NCBI GenBank assembly: GCA_023954195.1
Contig: JAMLIK010000001.1
Location: 62,001 to 126,000 of the forward strand
DNA length: 64,000 bases
DNA from: Xanthobacteraceae bacterium
Lineage (GTDB): Bacteria; Pseudomonadota; Alphaproteobacteria; Rhizobiales; Xanthobacteraceae
Direction of reading: 5' to 3'
The position numbers were made by a program, and so were the translations under genes. The notes beneath the pieces were generated by a model. The model was not told the origin of the DNA. It saw only the letters and a program-made list of their open reading frames with translations, and did not search any database. Of the stretch, positions 38,555 through 48,613 are shown in pieces (the first letter of the stretch is position 1; every line of letters begins with the position of its first letter).

Positions 38555-40927
38555 TCAGGTCTGCGCCGCTCGCCTTGCGTCGCGGATCGCCCGCCACACC
38601 CGTTCCGGCGTCAGCGGCATTTCGATCTGGGTCACGCCGTCGCCGGCGAGCGCGTCGATCGCCGCGTTCACCAGCGTCGCCATGCTGCCGGCGCAACCGG
38701 CCTCGCCGCAGCCCTTGGCGCCGAGCGGATTGGTGGTGGCGGGCGAGGGCAGGTCACTGAGCGTCATCGCCGGCGCGTCGGCCGCGCGCGGCAGCGCGTA
38801 GTCCATCAGCGAGCCGGTGACCGGCTGGCCGCTGTCGTCATAGCTGACCGCCTCCATCAGCACCTGTCCGATGCCCTGCACGACGCCGCCGTGCAACTGG
38901 CCGGCGACGATCATCGGGTTGACGACGGTGCCGAAGTCGTTGACGGCGGTGTATTTCACGACGGTCGTGACGCCGGTGTCGGGATCGATCTCGACCTCGC
39001 TGACATGGCAGCCGTTGGGAAATGTCGAGGCCACGCTGGAGGAGACGTGATCGACGTCGAGCGGGTTGGGCTTGCCGTCGACCGCCAGCGCCTCGGCCAG
39101 TTCGATGAGGCCGATCGAGCGGTCGGTGCCGGCGATGGTGAAGCGCCCCTCGGCGAATTCGATGTCGCTCTCGGCGGCTTCCAGCTTGTCGGCGGCGGCC
39201 GCGCGGCCCTTGGCGATCACCAGGTCGCCGGCCTCGATGATGGCGGTGCCGGCGGTCATGATCGAGCGCGAGCCGCCGGTGCCGCCGCCGGCGTGGACGA
39301 TGTCGCTGTCGCTCTGCATCAGGCGGATGCTGTCGAACGGGATGCCGAGTTTGTCGGCCAGCACCTGCGCGAACGGCGTGGCGTGGCCCTGTCCGAAATC
39401 CAGCGTGCCGCTGGTCAGCCGCACGCCGCCGTCCGGCTCGAAGTCGATCTTGCCGAGTTCGCTGAGGCCGGCGGTGACTTCGAGATAGCAGCCGACCGCG
39501 ATGCCGCGCAGCTTGCCGCGCTTGCGGGCCTCGCGCTTGCGTTTGGCGAACCCGGCGTAGTCGGCGAGTTCCAGCGCCTTGTCGAGCACGGCGGGAAAGT
39601 CACCGGAATCGTAGGTCAGCCCGTTGGCGGCGGCGAAGGGAATTTGCCTCGGCCGGATCATGTTGCGGCGGCGCAGCGCCAGGCGGTCGATGTTCATGTC
39701 GGCGGCGGCGCGATCCATCAGCCGCTCCATGAAATAATTGGCCTCGGGGCGGCCCGCGCCGCGATAGGCGCCCATGAAGGTGGTGTTAGTCAGCACGCAT
39801 TTGATGTCGACCTCGATCAGCGGCGTGCGGTAGACGCTGGCGATGTTCTTGGCGATGTTGAGCGACAGCGGCAGCGGCCCGACGCCGGCGACATAGGCGC
39901 CGAGGTTGCCGAATCCGGTGACGCGGACAGCGAGGATGACGCCGCGCTTGTCGAGCGCCAGTTCGCAGCGCACCTCCTGCGCGCGGCCGTGATTGTCGCT
40001 CAGGAAGCTCGTCGAGCGCTCGTCCAGCCACTTGACGGGACGGCCGAGCGCGCGCGCGGCGTGCAGCAGGCAGACATATTCGGGATAGCCCGCGTTCTTC
40101 ATGCCAAACGAGCCGCCGACATTGTAGGTCAGCAGCCGGATTTTTTCGCGAGACACGTTCATCAGCTTCGCGAGCGCGGCGGCGTTGCCGGAGACGCCCT
40201 GCGTCGGCAAATGGGCGGTGAAGCGGCCGCTGGCCTGGTCATAGGCGGCAAGGCCGGCGCGCGGCTCCATCGGCACCACGGCGACGCGGGTGTTGACGAT
40301 ATCGAGCGAGGTGACATGCGCCGCGCGGGCGAAGGCCGCCGCGGTGGCGTCGCGGTCGCCGGAATAGTAGTCCAGCGCGATGTTGTTGGGGATGTGATCG
40401 TAGAGCAGCGGCGCGCCGGGCTTGACCGCATCCGCCGACGCCGTCACCGCCGGCAGCGGATCGATCTCGACCGTCACCGCTTCGGCGGCGTCGCGCGCCT
40501 GCGCCGCGGTTTCCGCGACGACGCAGGCGACCGGATCGCCGACGAAGCGCACCTTGTCGATCGCCAGCGCCATGCGGTCGGTTTGCAGCAGCGGCGTGCC
40601 GTCGGCGTTCTTCATCGGCAGGCCGCAGCGGATCGGGGCGTAGCCGGCCTCGACCAGATCGCCGCCGACATAGATGCCGAGCACGCCCGGCATTTTCCGC
40701 GCCGCGCTGGCGTCGATGCTCCGGATCACGCCATGGGCATGGGAACTGCGCACCATCCAGGCATGGGCCTGGCCGGACAGGTTGAAATCGTCGGTATAAC
40801 GGCCCTGGCCGCGCACCAGGGTGTCGTCCTCCTTGCGCCGGACCGGCTGTCCGACCGCGTGCTTTTGCAGGGCGATGGCGTTGTCGCGAATGAGGCTGGC
40901 GGTCGGTCGCGGGGTCTTGTGATCCAT
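38555..40927 (-). CDS. Xanthine dehydrogenase family, molybdopterin-binding subunit (form II CoxL-like)
   Basis: This 790-residue large subunit of a molybdenum hydroxylase has the N-terminal a/b-hammerhead ([19 protein letters not shown]), the [12 protein letters not shown] motif that marks form II CO-dehydrogenase-like large subunits (form I has a selenyl-cysteine loop with Cys), and the conserved glutamate in [13 protein letters not shown] near the C-terminus. Normally it works with FAD (CoxM) and iron-sulphur (CoxS) subunits, but neither is encoded in the neighbourhood. The start was placed at MDHKTPRP; an ATG 17 codons upstream is also open. The substrate, probably an aldehyde or heterocycle, is unknown. 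Confidence 0.9.
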   Translation of the reverse strand: MDHKTPRPTASLIRDNAIALQKHAVGQPVRRKEDDTLVRGQGRYTDDFNLSGQAHAWMVRSSHAHGVIRSIDASAARKMPGVLGIYVGGDLVEAGYAPIRCGLPMKNADGTPLLQTDRMALAIDKVRFVGDPVACVVAETAAQARDAAEAVTVEIDPLPAVTASADAVKPGAPLLYDHIPNNIALDYYSGDRDATAAAFARAAHVTSLDIVNTRVAVVPMEPRAGLAAYDQASGRFTAHLPTQGVSGNAAALAKLMNVSREKIRLLTYNVGGSFGMKNAGYPEYVCLLHAARALGRPVKWLDERSTSFLSDNHGRAQEVRCELALDKRGVILAVRVTGFGNLGAYVAGVGPLPLSLNIAKNIASVYRTPLIEVDIKCVLTNTTFMGAYRGAGRPEANYFMERLMDRAAADMNIDRLALRRRNMIRPRQIPFAAANGLTYDSGDFPAVLDKALELADYAGFAKRKREARKRGKLRGIAVGCYLEVTAGLSELGKIDFEPDGGVRLTSGTLDFGQGHATPFAQVLADKLGIPFDSIRLMQSDSDIVHAGGGTGGSRSIMTAGTAIIEAGDLVIAKGRAAAADKLEAAESDIEFAEGRFTIAGTDRSIGLIELAEALAVDGKPNPLDVDHVSSSVASTFPNGCHVSEVEIDPDTGVTTVVKYTAVNDFGTVVNPMIVAGQLHGGVVQGIGQVLMEAVSYDDSGQPVTGSLMDYALPRAADAPAMTLSDLPSPATTNPLGAKGCGEAGCAGSMATLVNAAIDALAGDGVTQIEMPLTPERVWRAIRDARRAAQT

Positions 40928-41123
40928 GAAACCATCGATTCCCGAGCATTTCGCGCCATCGGCGCGATCGTTTCCCAATTGGAATAACGCAGGCCCGGAG
41001 GGCCGGCAACGCCGGATTGGGCATGGCGGCCGCGTGGCGTGGTTGCGTCATCCCGCGACGCTGCTAAACTTTACGCGACAGATTTTTTCAGCCGGCCGGC
41101 CCGGCCGCGAGAGACAGGATTGC

Positions 41124-42173
41124 ATGACCAACGACGCCCGGCGCAGCGAGGGTCCGGAGCCGCTCCGACCGCCTGAGCGCGTGAACGGCCATGCCGCCGC
41201 GCCGCCGGCCGCCGGCGCGGGCGTATACGCCGCGCTCGATCTCGGCACCAACAATTGCCGCCTGCTGATCGCCTGCCCGGACGGCGAGGGGTTCCGCGTG
41301 ATCGATTCGTTCTCGCGGATCATCCGCCTCGGCGAGGGCATCTCGCTCACCGGCCGCATCAGCGAGGCGGCGATCGGCCGCGCCATCTCGGCCTTGAGCG
41401 TCTGTCGCGACAAGATGCGCCACCGCAAGGCGCAACGGCTGCGCTTGATCGCGACCGAAGCCTGCCGCGCCGCGACCAACGCCGAAGCCTTCCGCGACCG
41501 CGTCGCCACACAGACCGGAATCGCGCTCGAAGTCATTAACCGGGAGACCGAGGCGTCGCTGGCGGCGGTCGGCTGCTCGCCGCTGGTCGACCCGAGGGGC
41601 AGCGGGGCGATCCTGTTCGATATCGGCGGCGGGTCGAGCGAACTGGTGCGGCTCGGCCGGGACGGCAATGGCGCGACCCGCGTCGAGGGCTGGATGTCGA
41701 TTCCGCTCGGCGTCGTCACCCTGGCGGAACGGTTCGGCGGCAACGACGTCAGCGCCGATGTGTATGCGCGGATGGTGGCGGAAGTCGCCAAGCATGTCGC
41801 GCCGTTCGCGGCGCGGCACGGCGGCAACCTGGAGACGATGCACCTGTTGGGGACCTCGGGGACCGTGACCACGCTGGCCGGGGTTCATCTCGGGCTGCCG
41901 CGCTACGATCGCCGCCGCGTCGACGGGCTCTGGATGAGCGACGGCGAAATCACCGCCGCCATCGCCGCCTTGCTCGGCATGAGCTATCAGGAGCGCGCCA
42001 ACAACAACTGCATCGGCATCGAGCGCGCCGATCTGGTGCTGGCGGGCTGCGCCATCCTCGACGCCATCCGCGATGCGTTCCCGCTGCAACGCCTGCGGGT
42101 CGCCGATCGCGGCTTGCGCGAGGGCATGCTGGTGGAAATGATGCGCGAGGACGGCGCCATCGGCGCGGCGTGA
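41124..42173 (+). CDS. Ppx/GppA family phosphatase
   Basis: This 349-residue protein of the actin-like ATPase fold hydrolyses polyphosphate or pppGpp. Motifs are [16 protein letters not shown] (first phosphate loop), [22 protein letters not shown] and [12 protein letters not shown]. It lacks the long C-terminal HD-like domain of E. coli Ppx, as is common in alphaproteobacteria. The stop overlaps a GTG two bases before the rlmE start, so the two form a transcriptional unit. The start MTNDARRS follows GAGACAGGA. Confidence 0.93.
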   Translation: MTNDARRSEGPEPLRPPERVNGHAAAPPAAGAGVYAALDLGTNNCRLLIACPDGEGFRVIDSFSRIIRLGEGISLTGRISEAAIGRAISALSVCRDKMRHRKAQRLRLIATEACRAATNAEAFRDRVATQTGIALEVINRETEASLAAVGCSPLVDPRGSGAILFDIGGGSSELVRLGRDGNGATRVEGWMSIPLGVVTLAERFGGNDVSADVYARMVAEVAKHVAPFAARHGGNLETMHLLGTSGTVTTLAGVHLGLPRYDRRRVDGLWMSDGEITAAIAALLGMSYQERANNNCIGIERADLVLAGCAILDAIRDAFPLQRLRVADRGLREGMLVEMMREDGAIGAA

Positions 42174-42175
42174 GC

Positions 42176-42856
42176 ATGGCGAAGGACACAACCGGGCGGC
42201 TGCACGTCACCGTCAAGAGCGCCGGCAAACGCAAATTGTCGTCGAAGCTGTGGCTGGAGCGGCAGCTCAACGACCCTTACGTCGCGCAAGCCAAGCGCGA
42301 CGGCTGGCGCTCGCGCGCCGCCTACAAATTGATCGAGATCGACGACAAGTACAAGCTGCTCAAGCCGGGACAGGTAGTGGTCGATCTCGGCGCCGCGCCC
42401 GGCGGCTGGAGCCAGGTCGCCGCGCGCCGGGTCGGCGCGCCGGCGGGCAAGGGCAGAGTGGTGGCGATCGACCTTCTGGAGATGCCGGAAATCCCCGGCG
42501 TCACCTTCGCGCAACTCGATTTCATGGACGCGCGCGCGCCACAGATTTTACGCGACATGATCGGCGGCGGCGCCGACGTGGTGATGTCGGACATGGCCGC
42601 CAACACCACCGGCCATCGCAAGACCGATCAGTTGCGCATCGTCGGGCTGGTGGAGGCCGCCGCCGCTTTCGCCGCCGAGGTGCTGAAGCCGGGCGGCACT
42701 TTCGTCGCGAAAGTGTTCCAGAGCGGCGCGGACGCGGAGCTGTTGGCGCAGGTGAAGCGCGATTTCGCCTCCGTCCGCCACGTCAAGCCGCAAGCGAGCC
42801 GTCAGGATTCGTCGGAGCGCTATCTGCTGGCGACGGGTTTTCGCGGCGGGGGGTAG
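42176..42856 (+). CDS. rlmE: 23S rRNA (uridine-2'-O)-methyltransferase RlmE (FtsJ/RrmJ)
   Basis: This 226-residue SAM-dependent methyltransferase modifies U2552 of 23S rRNA in the ribosomal A-loop. It has [10 protein letters not shown], the SAM-binding [32 protein letters not shown] and FVAKVFQ. The catalytic K-D-K-E set appears complete (lysine in SRAAYKL, aspartate in SDMAAN, lysine in VAKVF, glutamate in SSERYLL). It follows ppx by two bases. The TAG stop lies at the left end of a 141-bp palindromic element. Confidence 0.95.
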   Translation: MAKDTTGRLHVTVKSAGKRKLSSKLWLERQLNDPYVAQAKRDGWRSRAAYKLIEIDDKYKLLKPGQVVVDLGAAPGGWSQVAARRVGAPAGKGRVVAIDLLEMPEIPGVTFAQLDFMDARAPQILRDMIGGGADVVMSDMAANTTGHRKTDQLRIVGLVEAAAAFAAEVLKPGGTFVAKVFQSGADAELLAQVKRDFASVRHVKPQASRQDSSERYLLATGFRGGG

Positions 42857-42996
42857 AGCGGTTTCTCTTTTGCAGCACCACGAGGCGTCATTGCCGGGCT
42901 TGACCCGGCAATCCATCCGCTTGGAGCGACACTTCTTTTTGATGGATGCGCGGGTCAAGCCCGCGCATGACGATCCCGTCAAAACCAAATCCGCTC
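42856..42996. repeat. 141-bp palindromic element (family B, full-length copy 3)
   Basis: Bounded by GAGC and GCTC, it has outer arms AGAGCGGTTTC / GAGCGGATTTGG (the latter read on the other strand) and a CGTCATTGCCGGGCTTGACC core. The left end overlaps the rlmE TAG stop, and the right end overlaps the TGA stop of the converging amidohydrolase gene. Confidence 0.82.
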
Positions 42997-44452
42997 AGCC
43001 CAGCGTATTCTTGAAAATCCGGCCGTCCTTCATGATGACCCTGAAATTCGGCTCGGGATCGGCGATCAGCACCAGATTGTCCAGCGGATTGCCGTCGACC
43101 AGCAGCATGTCGGCGGCCGCGCCCGGCTCGATGACGCCGATCCGGGCGCGATAGGGATTGCGTTCGCCGGACAAGGCGAGAAGCTCGCCGTTCGCCGCCG
43201 TCGCCATCCGCAGCACGTCGGCGTTGTCGTACCATCGCGCCAGCTTGGTGAGTTGCTTGCCCTGGGTGGGGAGGCCCTTCGGGTTGAACAGGATGTCGGT
43301 GCCCCACGCCGTCTTCACCTTATGTTTTTTGGCGAGTTCGTAGGCGCGGACCGTTCCCCTGGCGATCTCCTCCTGCTGCTGCCGTTGCACCGGGTTCGAC
43401 TTGGGGTTGGAATCCTCGTCGGCGAGGAACGGTTGCAGGCTCCACCAGGCGCCCTTGTCGGCCATCATCCTCACCGCGTCCTCGTCGGCGAGCTGGCCGT
43501 GCTCGATGCAGCGTACGCCGTTCTGCAACGCGCGCTTGATTCCTTCCGGCGTATAGACGTGCGAGCAGACATAGGTGCCCCAGTCGGAGGCGGCATTGAC
43601 CGCGGCGCGGATTTCCTCGGCGGTGAACTGGTTGACCTCGATCGGATCGTAGGCGGAGGAAACGCCGCCGCCGGTCATGATCTTGATCTGGCTGGCGCCC
43701 AGCAGAAGCTGCTCGCGGACGCGGCGCAGCACCTCCGGCACGCCGTCGGCGATGGCGGAAATGCCGGCCGCTTCCGCGTGGCCGATGTCGTTGGCCGCGC
43801 CGCGCGGCACCTCGTAGCGCAGGCGGAAGTCGCCGTGGCCGGAGGTCTGCGAGATCATCGCGCCCGACGGGAAGATGCGCGGCCCCGCGACCAGTCCCTC
43901 GTCGATCGTGCGCTTCAGGGCGAAGGACGGGCCGCCGACGTCCCGGACGGTGGTAAAGCCGCGCATCAAAGTGCGCTCGGCCTCTTGCGCCGCGACGAGG
44001 TGGACATAGGGGATGTCGGCGGTCAGCGCGACGACCTCCGGGATGGCGCAGATCAGCGCGTGCCAGTGGGCGTCGATCAGGCCCGGCATCAGCGTGCGGC
44101 CGCCGCCGTCGATGACCTGCGCGCCATCGGGCGGGCGCTCTCCTGATGCCGCGACGGCCTTGATGCGGTTGCCCTCGACGATCAGGTTGCGTCCGGCGGT
44201 CAGGCTTGCGGACTTGCCGTCGAAAATCCGGACATTGGTGAAGACGACCGGCCCCGCCGGTGCGCGCGGCACGGCGGCCGCCGGGCTGTTCGGGGACAGC
44301 GCCAGCGCGCCGACCGCGCCGGCGCCGGCCAGGAAGGCGCGCCGCGACAATCGGCCTCCGATCGCCGCGTTCAGCCGCGCGAAGGCGGGGCTGTGACAAG
44401 CGCAGGCATAGCGGGCTTCCGCGTCGTCGGTCGCGGGTGTGCAAATCGGCAT
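42995..44452 (-). CDS. Exported metal-dependent amidohydrolase (twin-arginine signal)
   Basis: This 485-residue protein has an N-terminal region with cysteines (ACACHSPAFARLNAAIG) followed by a twin-arginine motif LSRRAFLAGAGAVGALAL near residue 37. The TIM-barrel amidohydrolase domain has the metal-binding HxH in PGLIDAHWHAL, the lysine-containing QIKIMTGGG, CSHVYTP, CIEHGQ and the late aspartate in AWGTDILF. The family includes imidazolonepropionase- and prolidase-like enzymes. AGGGAGATGG precedes the start. Its stop codon lies in the palindromic element shared with rlmE. Confidence 0.9.
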   Translation of the reverse strand: MPICTPATDDAEARYACACHSPAFARLNAAIGGRLSRRAFLAGAGAVGALALSPNSPAAAVPRAPAGPVVFTNVRIFDGKSASLTAGRNLIVEGNRIKAVAASGERPPDGAQVIDGGGRTLMPGLIDAHWHALICAIPEVVALTADIPYVHLVAAQEAERTLMRGFTTVRDVGGPSFALKRTIDEGLVAGPRIFPSGAMISQTSGHGDFRLRYEVPRGAANDIGHAEAAGISAIADGVPEVLRRVREQLLLGASQIKIMTGGGVSSAYDPIEVNQFTAEEIRAAVNAASDWGTYVCSHVYTPEGIKRALQNGVRCIEHGQLADEDAVRMMADKGAWWSLQPFLADEDSNPKSNPVQRQQQEEIARGTVRAYELAKKHKVKTAWGTDILFNPKGLPTQGKQLTKLARWYDNADVLRMATAANGELLALSGERNPYRARIGVIEPGAAADMLLVDGNPLDNLVLIADPEPNFRVIMKDGRIFKNTLG

Positions 44453-44526
44453 TCGGCCATCTCCCTGGATCCTGTCGGCGGGCCCAATACATCATGGGCC
44501 GGACAGGGCGCCAACCGCGCCGTGTT

Positions 44527-45993
44527 TCAACCCAGCTTCTGGTCGCGGGCGGTGGCGGTTTCGGTGGCGGCGGCTTCCTCCGCTTCCGCCTCGCGCGGCG
44601 GCGTGACAACGATCTGATGGCCGGAAACCTGGTGGCCGGCGTCCGCCGGCAAGCGGAAGAAGAACCAGCCGGACACCGCCGCGAAAAGGCCCACGATCAC
44701 GAAGGCCGGCCCGAACTCCCTGGCGGTGAGTTCGGCGGCCCCGCTCAACGCCATGGTCGCCTCCACCGAGAACGCGCCGATGGCGACGCCCGCCGAGATC
44801 GCCAATTGCTGCGCGACGCTGACCAGCGTGGTGGCGCGGCTCATCTTCGCCGGCTCGACATCGGCGTAGGCCAGCGTGTTGAGGGCGGTGAACTGGAGCG
44901 AGCGGAAGAAGCCGCCGACGATCAGTATGATGACGATCAGCAACAGCGGCGTCGTCACCGTGAACAGCGCGCAGGCGGCGAGAAAAGCCGCGCTGACCAG
45001 CGCGTTCACCGACATGATGTTGCGGAAGCCGAAGGCGCGGATGATGCGCGCCGCCAGCGCTTTCATGCCCATCGAGCCGAGCGCCGAGGTGAAGGTCACG
45101 AGCCCCGACTTGAACGGCGACAGGCCGAAGCCGAGCTGCATCAACAGCGGCAGCAGGAACGGCAGCGCGCCGATGCCGAGCCGGAACAGGAAGCCGCCGA
45201 CGATGCTGGCGTACATTGTCGGATGCCGCATCAGGGTGAAATCCAGCACCGGGCTGTCGGTTCGCCTGGCGTGGCGGACGTAGAGCACGGTGAACAGCGC
45301 GCCGCCGCCGATCAGCGCCCCCAGCGCCGGCCACGGTACCAGCCCGAGCCCGGCCACCGACAGGCCGAAGGCGAGGCCGCCGAGCCCCAGCCCGGACAGC
45401 ACCATGCCGACGAGGTCGAAGCGGTCGGGACGGTCGCTGCGGATCGGATCGATGTAGCGCAGCGCCATGGCGATGCCGACGACGCCGATCGGAATGTTAA
45501 TCAGGAAGATCCAGTGCCATGAGAAATAGGTGGTGATGAAGCCGCCGAGCGGCGGGCCGATCACCGGCCCGATCAGCGCCGGCACCGTCACCCAGGCCAT
45601 CGCGTTGACCAGCGCGCTCTTGTCGATGGAGCGCAGCAACACCAGCCGTCCGACCGGCGTCATCATCGCGCCGCCCAGGCCCTGCACCACGCGCGCGATC
45701 ACGAAATCGTTGATCGAGGAGGAGACGGCGCAGCCGATCGAGCCGATCATGAACACCGCGATGGCGGCGCTGAACACCTTGCGCGCGCCGAAGCGGTCGG
45801 CGGTCCAGCCCGAGGCCGGGATGAACACCGCCAGCGACAGCAGGTAGGAGGTGATGGCCAGCTTCAGCGTCAGCGGGCTGGTGCCGATATCGGCCGCGAT
45901 CGCCGGCAACGAGGTGGCGATCACCGTCGAATCCATGTTCTCCATGAACAGGGCGGTCGCCACGATCAGCGGGATCACGCGGTCCTTGGTCAT
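44527..45993 (-). CDS. MFS transporter, DHA2-type drug exporter
   Basis: This 488-residue membrane protein has many hydrophobic segments (about 12-14) and DHA motifs: MENMDSTVIATSLPAIA in helix 1, the motif A-type GWTADRFGARKVF loop, ARVVQGLGGAMMTPVGRLV, and GPPLGGFITTYFSWHWIFLINIPIG (motif C and following). It is probably a proton-coupled multidrug efflux pump. The start was set at MTKDRVIP. A soluble alanine- and glutamate-rich tail closes the protein. It lies on the same strand as the amidohydrolase, 74 bases apart. Confidence 0.93.
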   Translation of the reverse strand: MTKDRVIPLIVATALFMENMDSTVIATSLPAIAADIGTSPLTLKLAITSYLLSLAVFIPASGWTADRFGARKVFSAAIAVFMIGSIGCAVSSSINDFVIARVVQGLGGAMMTPVGRLVLLRSIDKSALVNAMAWVTVPALIGPVIGPPLGGFITTYFSWHWIFLINIPIGVVGIAMALRYIDPIRSDRPDRFDLVGMVLSGLGLGGLAFGLSVAGLGLVPWPALGALIGGGALFTVLYVRHARRTDSPVLDFTLMRHPTMYASIVGGFLFRLGIGALPFLLPLLMQLGFGLSPFKSGLVTFTSALGSMGMKALAARIIRAFGFRNIMSVNALVSAAFLAACALFTVTTPLLLIVIILIVGGFFRSLQFTALNTLAYADVEPAKMSRATTLVSVAQQLAISAGVAIGAFSVEATMALSGAAELTAREFGPAFVIVGLFAAVSGWFFFRLPADAGHQVSGHQIVVTPPREAEAEEAAATETATARDQKLG

Positions 45994-46145
45994 TGCGCCT
46001 TGGGAAAAAAATGGAGCGAGCGGGAACGGGCCGTTTAGCACCCAATGCGGGCGGCGGCCATTGTACAAAGCGGAATGGCTCCTAAATGCTGGTTGCGAAG
46101 GTCCACCGCATGGTGCGGGACTGGCCTGTCCGACGGAACCCGACG

Positions 46146-46394
46146 ATGATTTACATCCTCGCCGCCTTTCTGCCGCCGCTCGGCCTGCTGTTCAACGGGC
46201 AGCCGTTGTCGGCGATCCTCAACGTCGTGCTGCTGGTCGCCTGCATCGTGTTCGGGCTGATTTTTCCGGTTCTGTTCTTCGTGCCTTCGGCGCACGCCAT
46301 CCTCGCGGTCTACATGAAGCGGGAGGATCGTCGGCACCGCGAGATGATGGAGGCGATCCGTCAGCACGGCCCGCCGCCGGGTTACCCCCGCTAA
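46146..46394 (+). CDS. Small membrane protein, YqaE/Pmp3-like
   Basis: This 82-residue protein has two hydrophobic segments (IYILAAFLPPLGLLF and LNVVLLVACIVFGLIFPVLFF) joined by a short NGQPLS loop, and a charged C-terminal tail (YMKREDRRHREMM). The IYILAAFLPPLG and PSAHAILAVY segments recall the Pmp3/YqaE stress-linked family. The start was chosen at MIYILAA, as an upstream ATG adds 20 basic residues without a ribosome site. A second gene of similar layout follows. Confidence 0.7.
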   Translation: MIYILAAFLPPLGLLFNGQPLSAILNVVLLVACIVFGLIFPVLFFVPSAHAILAVYMKREDRRHREMMEAIRQHGPPPGYPR

Positions 46395-46460
46395 CGGGGG
46401 ATCGGCAGCGCCGCGCCGGTGCGATAGGCAGTCCCTGTCGGCGGGCGCGGAGCGCGAAGC

Positions 46461-46727
46461 GTGATCTATGCACTGGCCATCCTGTTGCCGTCGGTGGCGT
46501 TGTGGATCGACGGACAGCGGATTTCGGCATGCCTCAACCTGATCGTCTGCGGGGTCAGCGCCTATTACGCGCTGACCCTGACAATGTTCGCGCCGCTGCT
46601 CGCGGGGCCGGTTCATGCGCTGGTCCTGATCCATCTGACCAGCGCCACCCGGTCTGGCCGCCGTCAGGCGTCGGCGGTGGCGGCGACGCCGGCGGTTCGC
46701 CGCAAGGGGCGCAAAGGCGCGGGATAA
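46461..46727 (+). CDS. Small membrane protein related in layout to the preceding one
   Basis: This 88-residue protein has a GTG start. The N-terminal [19 protein letters not shown] aligns with the IYILAAFLPPLGLLFNGQP of the gene before it; two hydrophobic stretches and [10 protein letters not shown] follow at the same spacing. The tail is basic (RRKGRKGAG). It is a probable duplication partner of the preceding gene, diverged. Function is unknown. Confidence 0.65.
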   Translation: MIYALAILLPSVALWIDGQRISACLNLIVCGVSAYYALTLTMFAPLLAGPVHALVLIHLTSATRSGRRQASAVAATPAVRRKGRKGAG

Positions 46728-46900
46728 GCGGTCCTGCATTGCGGTAAAAGCCTTTGAAACGTCGGTCCGCCGTGCTATCGACCACCGCCAATCCCCCGTC
46801 ATGGGTTCCCGATTCCACGGCGACGCGCCGCCTATGCGTCACCGAACGGACGCTCATTCCGGGTCAGCCGGCGGCTTGATGCCGCAAGAATCATATTTGA

Positions 46901-46946
46901 GGCGTTTTCTTCACGCGAACCGGTATCCACTTCGCTTGAAAACGCC
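46901..46946. repeat. GGCGTTTTC...GAAAACGCC palindrome just before guaB (family F)
   Basis: Inverted arms GGCGTTTTC and GAAAACGCC enclose CGCGAACCGG and TATCCACTTCG. It ends 13 bases before the guaB start codon, so it must lie in the guaB leader. Confidence 0.75.
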
Positions 46947-46959
46947 CGTGGAGTTGGCG

Positions 46960-48456
46960 ATGACGCGCTTGCAAGGGTCCGACAGGTTTCAGGAAGGCTA
47001 TACCTTCGACGACGTGCTGCTGAAGCCCGGCCTGTCCGACATCCTGCCGTCCGAAGCCGACATCCGCTCCCGCGTCACCAGATCGATCTCGGTCAACATC
47101 CCGATCCTCGCCTCCGCGATGGACACCGTCACCGAGGCGAGGATGGCGATCGCCATGGCGCAGGCCGGCGGTATCGGCGTCATTCACCGCAACTTCGATC
47201 CGGAAGGGCAGGCGGCGCAGGTCCGGCAGGTCAAGAAATACGAGTCCGGCATGGTGGTGAACCCGCTCACCATCGGCCCCGACGCGCAACTGGCCGACGC
47301 GCTGCTGCTGATGAAGGATCACGGCTTCTCCGGCATTCCGGTGGTCACCGGCGGCGGCCACGGCAGGCCGGGCAAGCTGGTCGGCATCCTCACCAACCGC
47401 GACGTCCGCTTCGCCACCGACCCGCAGCAGAAGGTGTCGGAGCTGATGACCCACGAGAACCTGGTGACGGTTCGCGAGGGCGTCAGCCAGGAGGAGGCCA
47501 AGCGGATGCTGCACAAGCACCGCATCGAGAAGCTGCTGGTGGTGGACGAGCAGTACCGTTGCGTCGGCCTCATCACCGTCAAGGACATGGAAAAGGCGGT
47601 CACCCATCCGCTGGCCTGCAAGGACGCGCAAGGGCGGCTGCGGGTGGCGGCGGCGACCACGGTGGGCGAGGGCGGCCATGAGCGCACCGAGCGGCTGATC
47701 GACGCCGGCGTCGACGTGATCGTGGTCGACACCGCGCACGGTCATTCCTCGCGGGTGCTGGAAGCCGTCAATCGCATCAAGAAGCGCTCCAACGCGGTGC
47801 AGGTGATCGCCGGCAACATCGCCACCACCGAAGGCGCGCAGGCGCTGATCGACGCCGGCGCGGATTGCGTCAAGGTCGGCATCGGGCCGGGCTCGATCTG
47901 CACCACCCGCATCGTCGCCGGCGTCGGCGTGCCGCAGCTCACCGCCATCATGGACGCGGTCGAGGCGGCGCAAAAGGCCGATATCCCGGTGATCGCCGAC
48001 GGCGGCATCAAGTTCTCCGGCGACCTCGCCAAGGCGATCGCGGCCGGCGCCGACGCGGTGATGGTCGGCTCGCTCTTGGCCGGCACCGACGAAACGCCGG
48101 GCGAGGTGTTTTTGTGGCAGGGCCGCTCCTACAAGGCGTATCGCGGCATGGGCTCGGTCGGCGCGATGGCGCGCGGCTCGGCCGACCGCTACTTCCAGCA
48201 GGACATCAAGGACACCCTGAAGCTGGTGCCGGAAGGCATCGAGGGGCAGGTGGCCTACAAGGGACCGGTCGCCAACGTCATGCACCAGATGGCCGGGGGC
48301 CTTCGCGCGGCGATGGGCTATGTGGGCGCGCGGGATATCGCCGAGTTCCATGACAAGGCGCGGTTCGTCCGCATCACCTCGGCTGGCCTGCGCGAGAGCC
48401 ACGTCCACGACGTCACCATCACGCGAGAGAGCCCGAATTATCCGGGCGGGGCGTGA
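46960..48456 (+). CDS. guaB: IMP dehydrogenase
   Basis: This 498-residue enzyme oxidises IMP to XMP, the first step of GMP synthesis. It has [19 protein letters not shown] at the N-terminus, a paired CBS domain (about residues 100-220, [12 protein letters not shown] to [13 protein letters not shown]), the catalytic cysteine at about 314 in [18 protein letters not shown], and the [10 protein letters not shown] phosphate site. The start was set at [10 protein letters not shown], the standard family N-terminus; 53 additional upstream codons are open but contain a palindromic repeat. guaA lies 3.3 kb downstream in the same direction. Confidence 0.96.
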   Translation: MTRLQGSDRFQEGYTFDDVLLKPGLSDILPSEADIRSRVTRSISVNIPILASAMDTVTEARMAIAMAQAGGIGVIHRNFDPEGQAAQVRQVKKYESGMVVNPLTIGPDAQLADALLLMKDHGFSGIPVVTGGGHGRPGKLVGILTNRDVRFATDPQQKVSELMTHENLVTVREGVSQEEAKRMLHKHRIEKLLVVDEQYRCVGLITVKDMEKAVTHPLACKDAQGRLRVAAATTVGEGGHERTERLIDAGVDVIVVDTAHGHSSRVLEAVNRIKKRSNAVQVIAGNIATTEGAQALIDAGADCVKVGIGPGSICTTRIVAGVGVPQLTAIMDAVEAAQKADIPVIADGGIKFSGDLAKAIAAGADAVMVGSLLAGTDETPGEVFLWQGRSYKAYRGMGSVGAMARGSADRYFQQDIKDTLKLVPEGIEGQVAYKGPVANVMHQMAGGLRAAMGYVGARDIAEFHDKARFVRITSAGLRESHVHDVTITRESPNYPGGA

Positions 48457-48613
48457 CGGCAGTTGTCGCCACGCATGAGAATATCATTATAACGTGATGT
48501 TCTAGCTGAATTTTCCTTAATAATATTCGGGTTTCCCCTGTTCGCTGAAACGCGATAGGATCAAGGGGCGGAACGCCGATGTTCCGTGTCAGAACAATGG
48601 ATTCGCGGTTGCC
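48457..48613 (+). promoter_or_regulatory. AT-rich probable promoter region before the unknown gene
   Basis: This 157-base gap contains a marked drop in GC (AATATCATTATAACG, TTTTCCTTAATAATATTCG), in contrast to its neighbours. It probably carries the promoter of the next gene. No defined -35/-10 pair can be assigned with confidence. Confidence 0.4.

Noticed and set aside
38465-40987. 840-codon open frame on the plus strand opposite the molybdenum subunit gene
   Set aside because: It is antisense to a protein with clear family motifs. Its composition (R, A, G, H, D rich with no motifs) is typical of shadow frames in GC-rich DNA.
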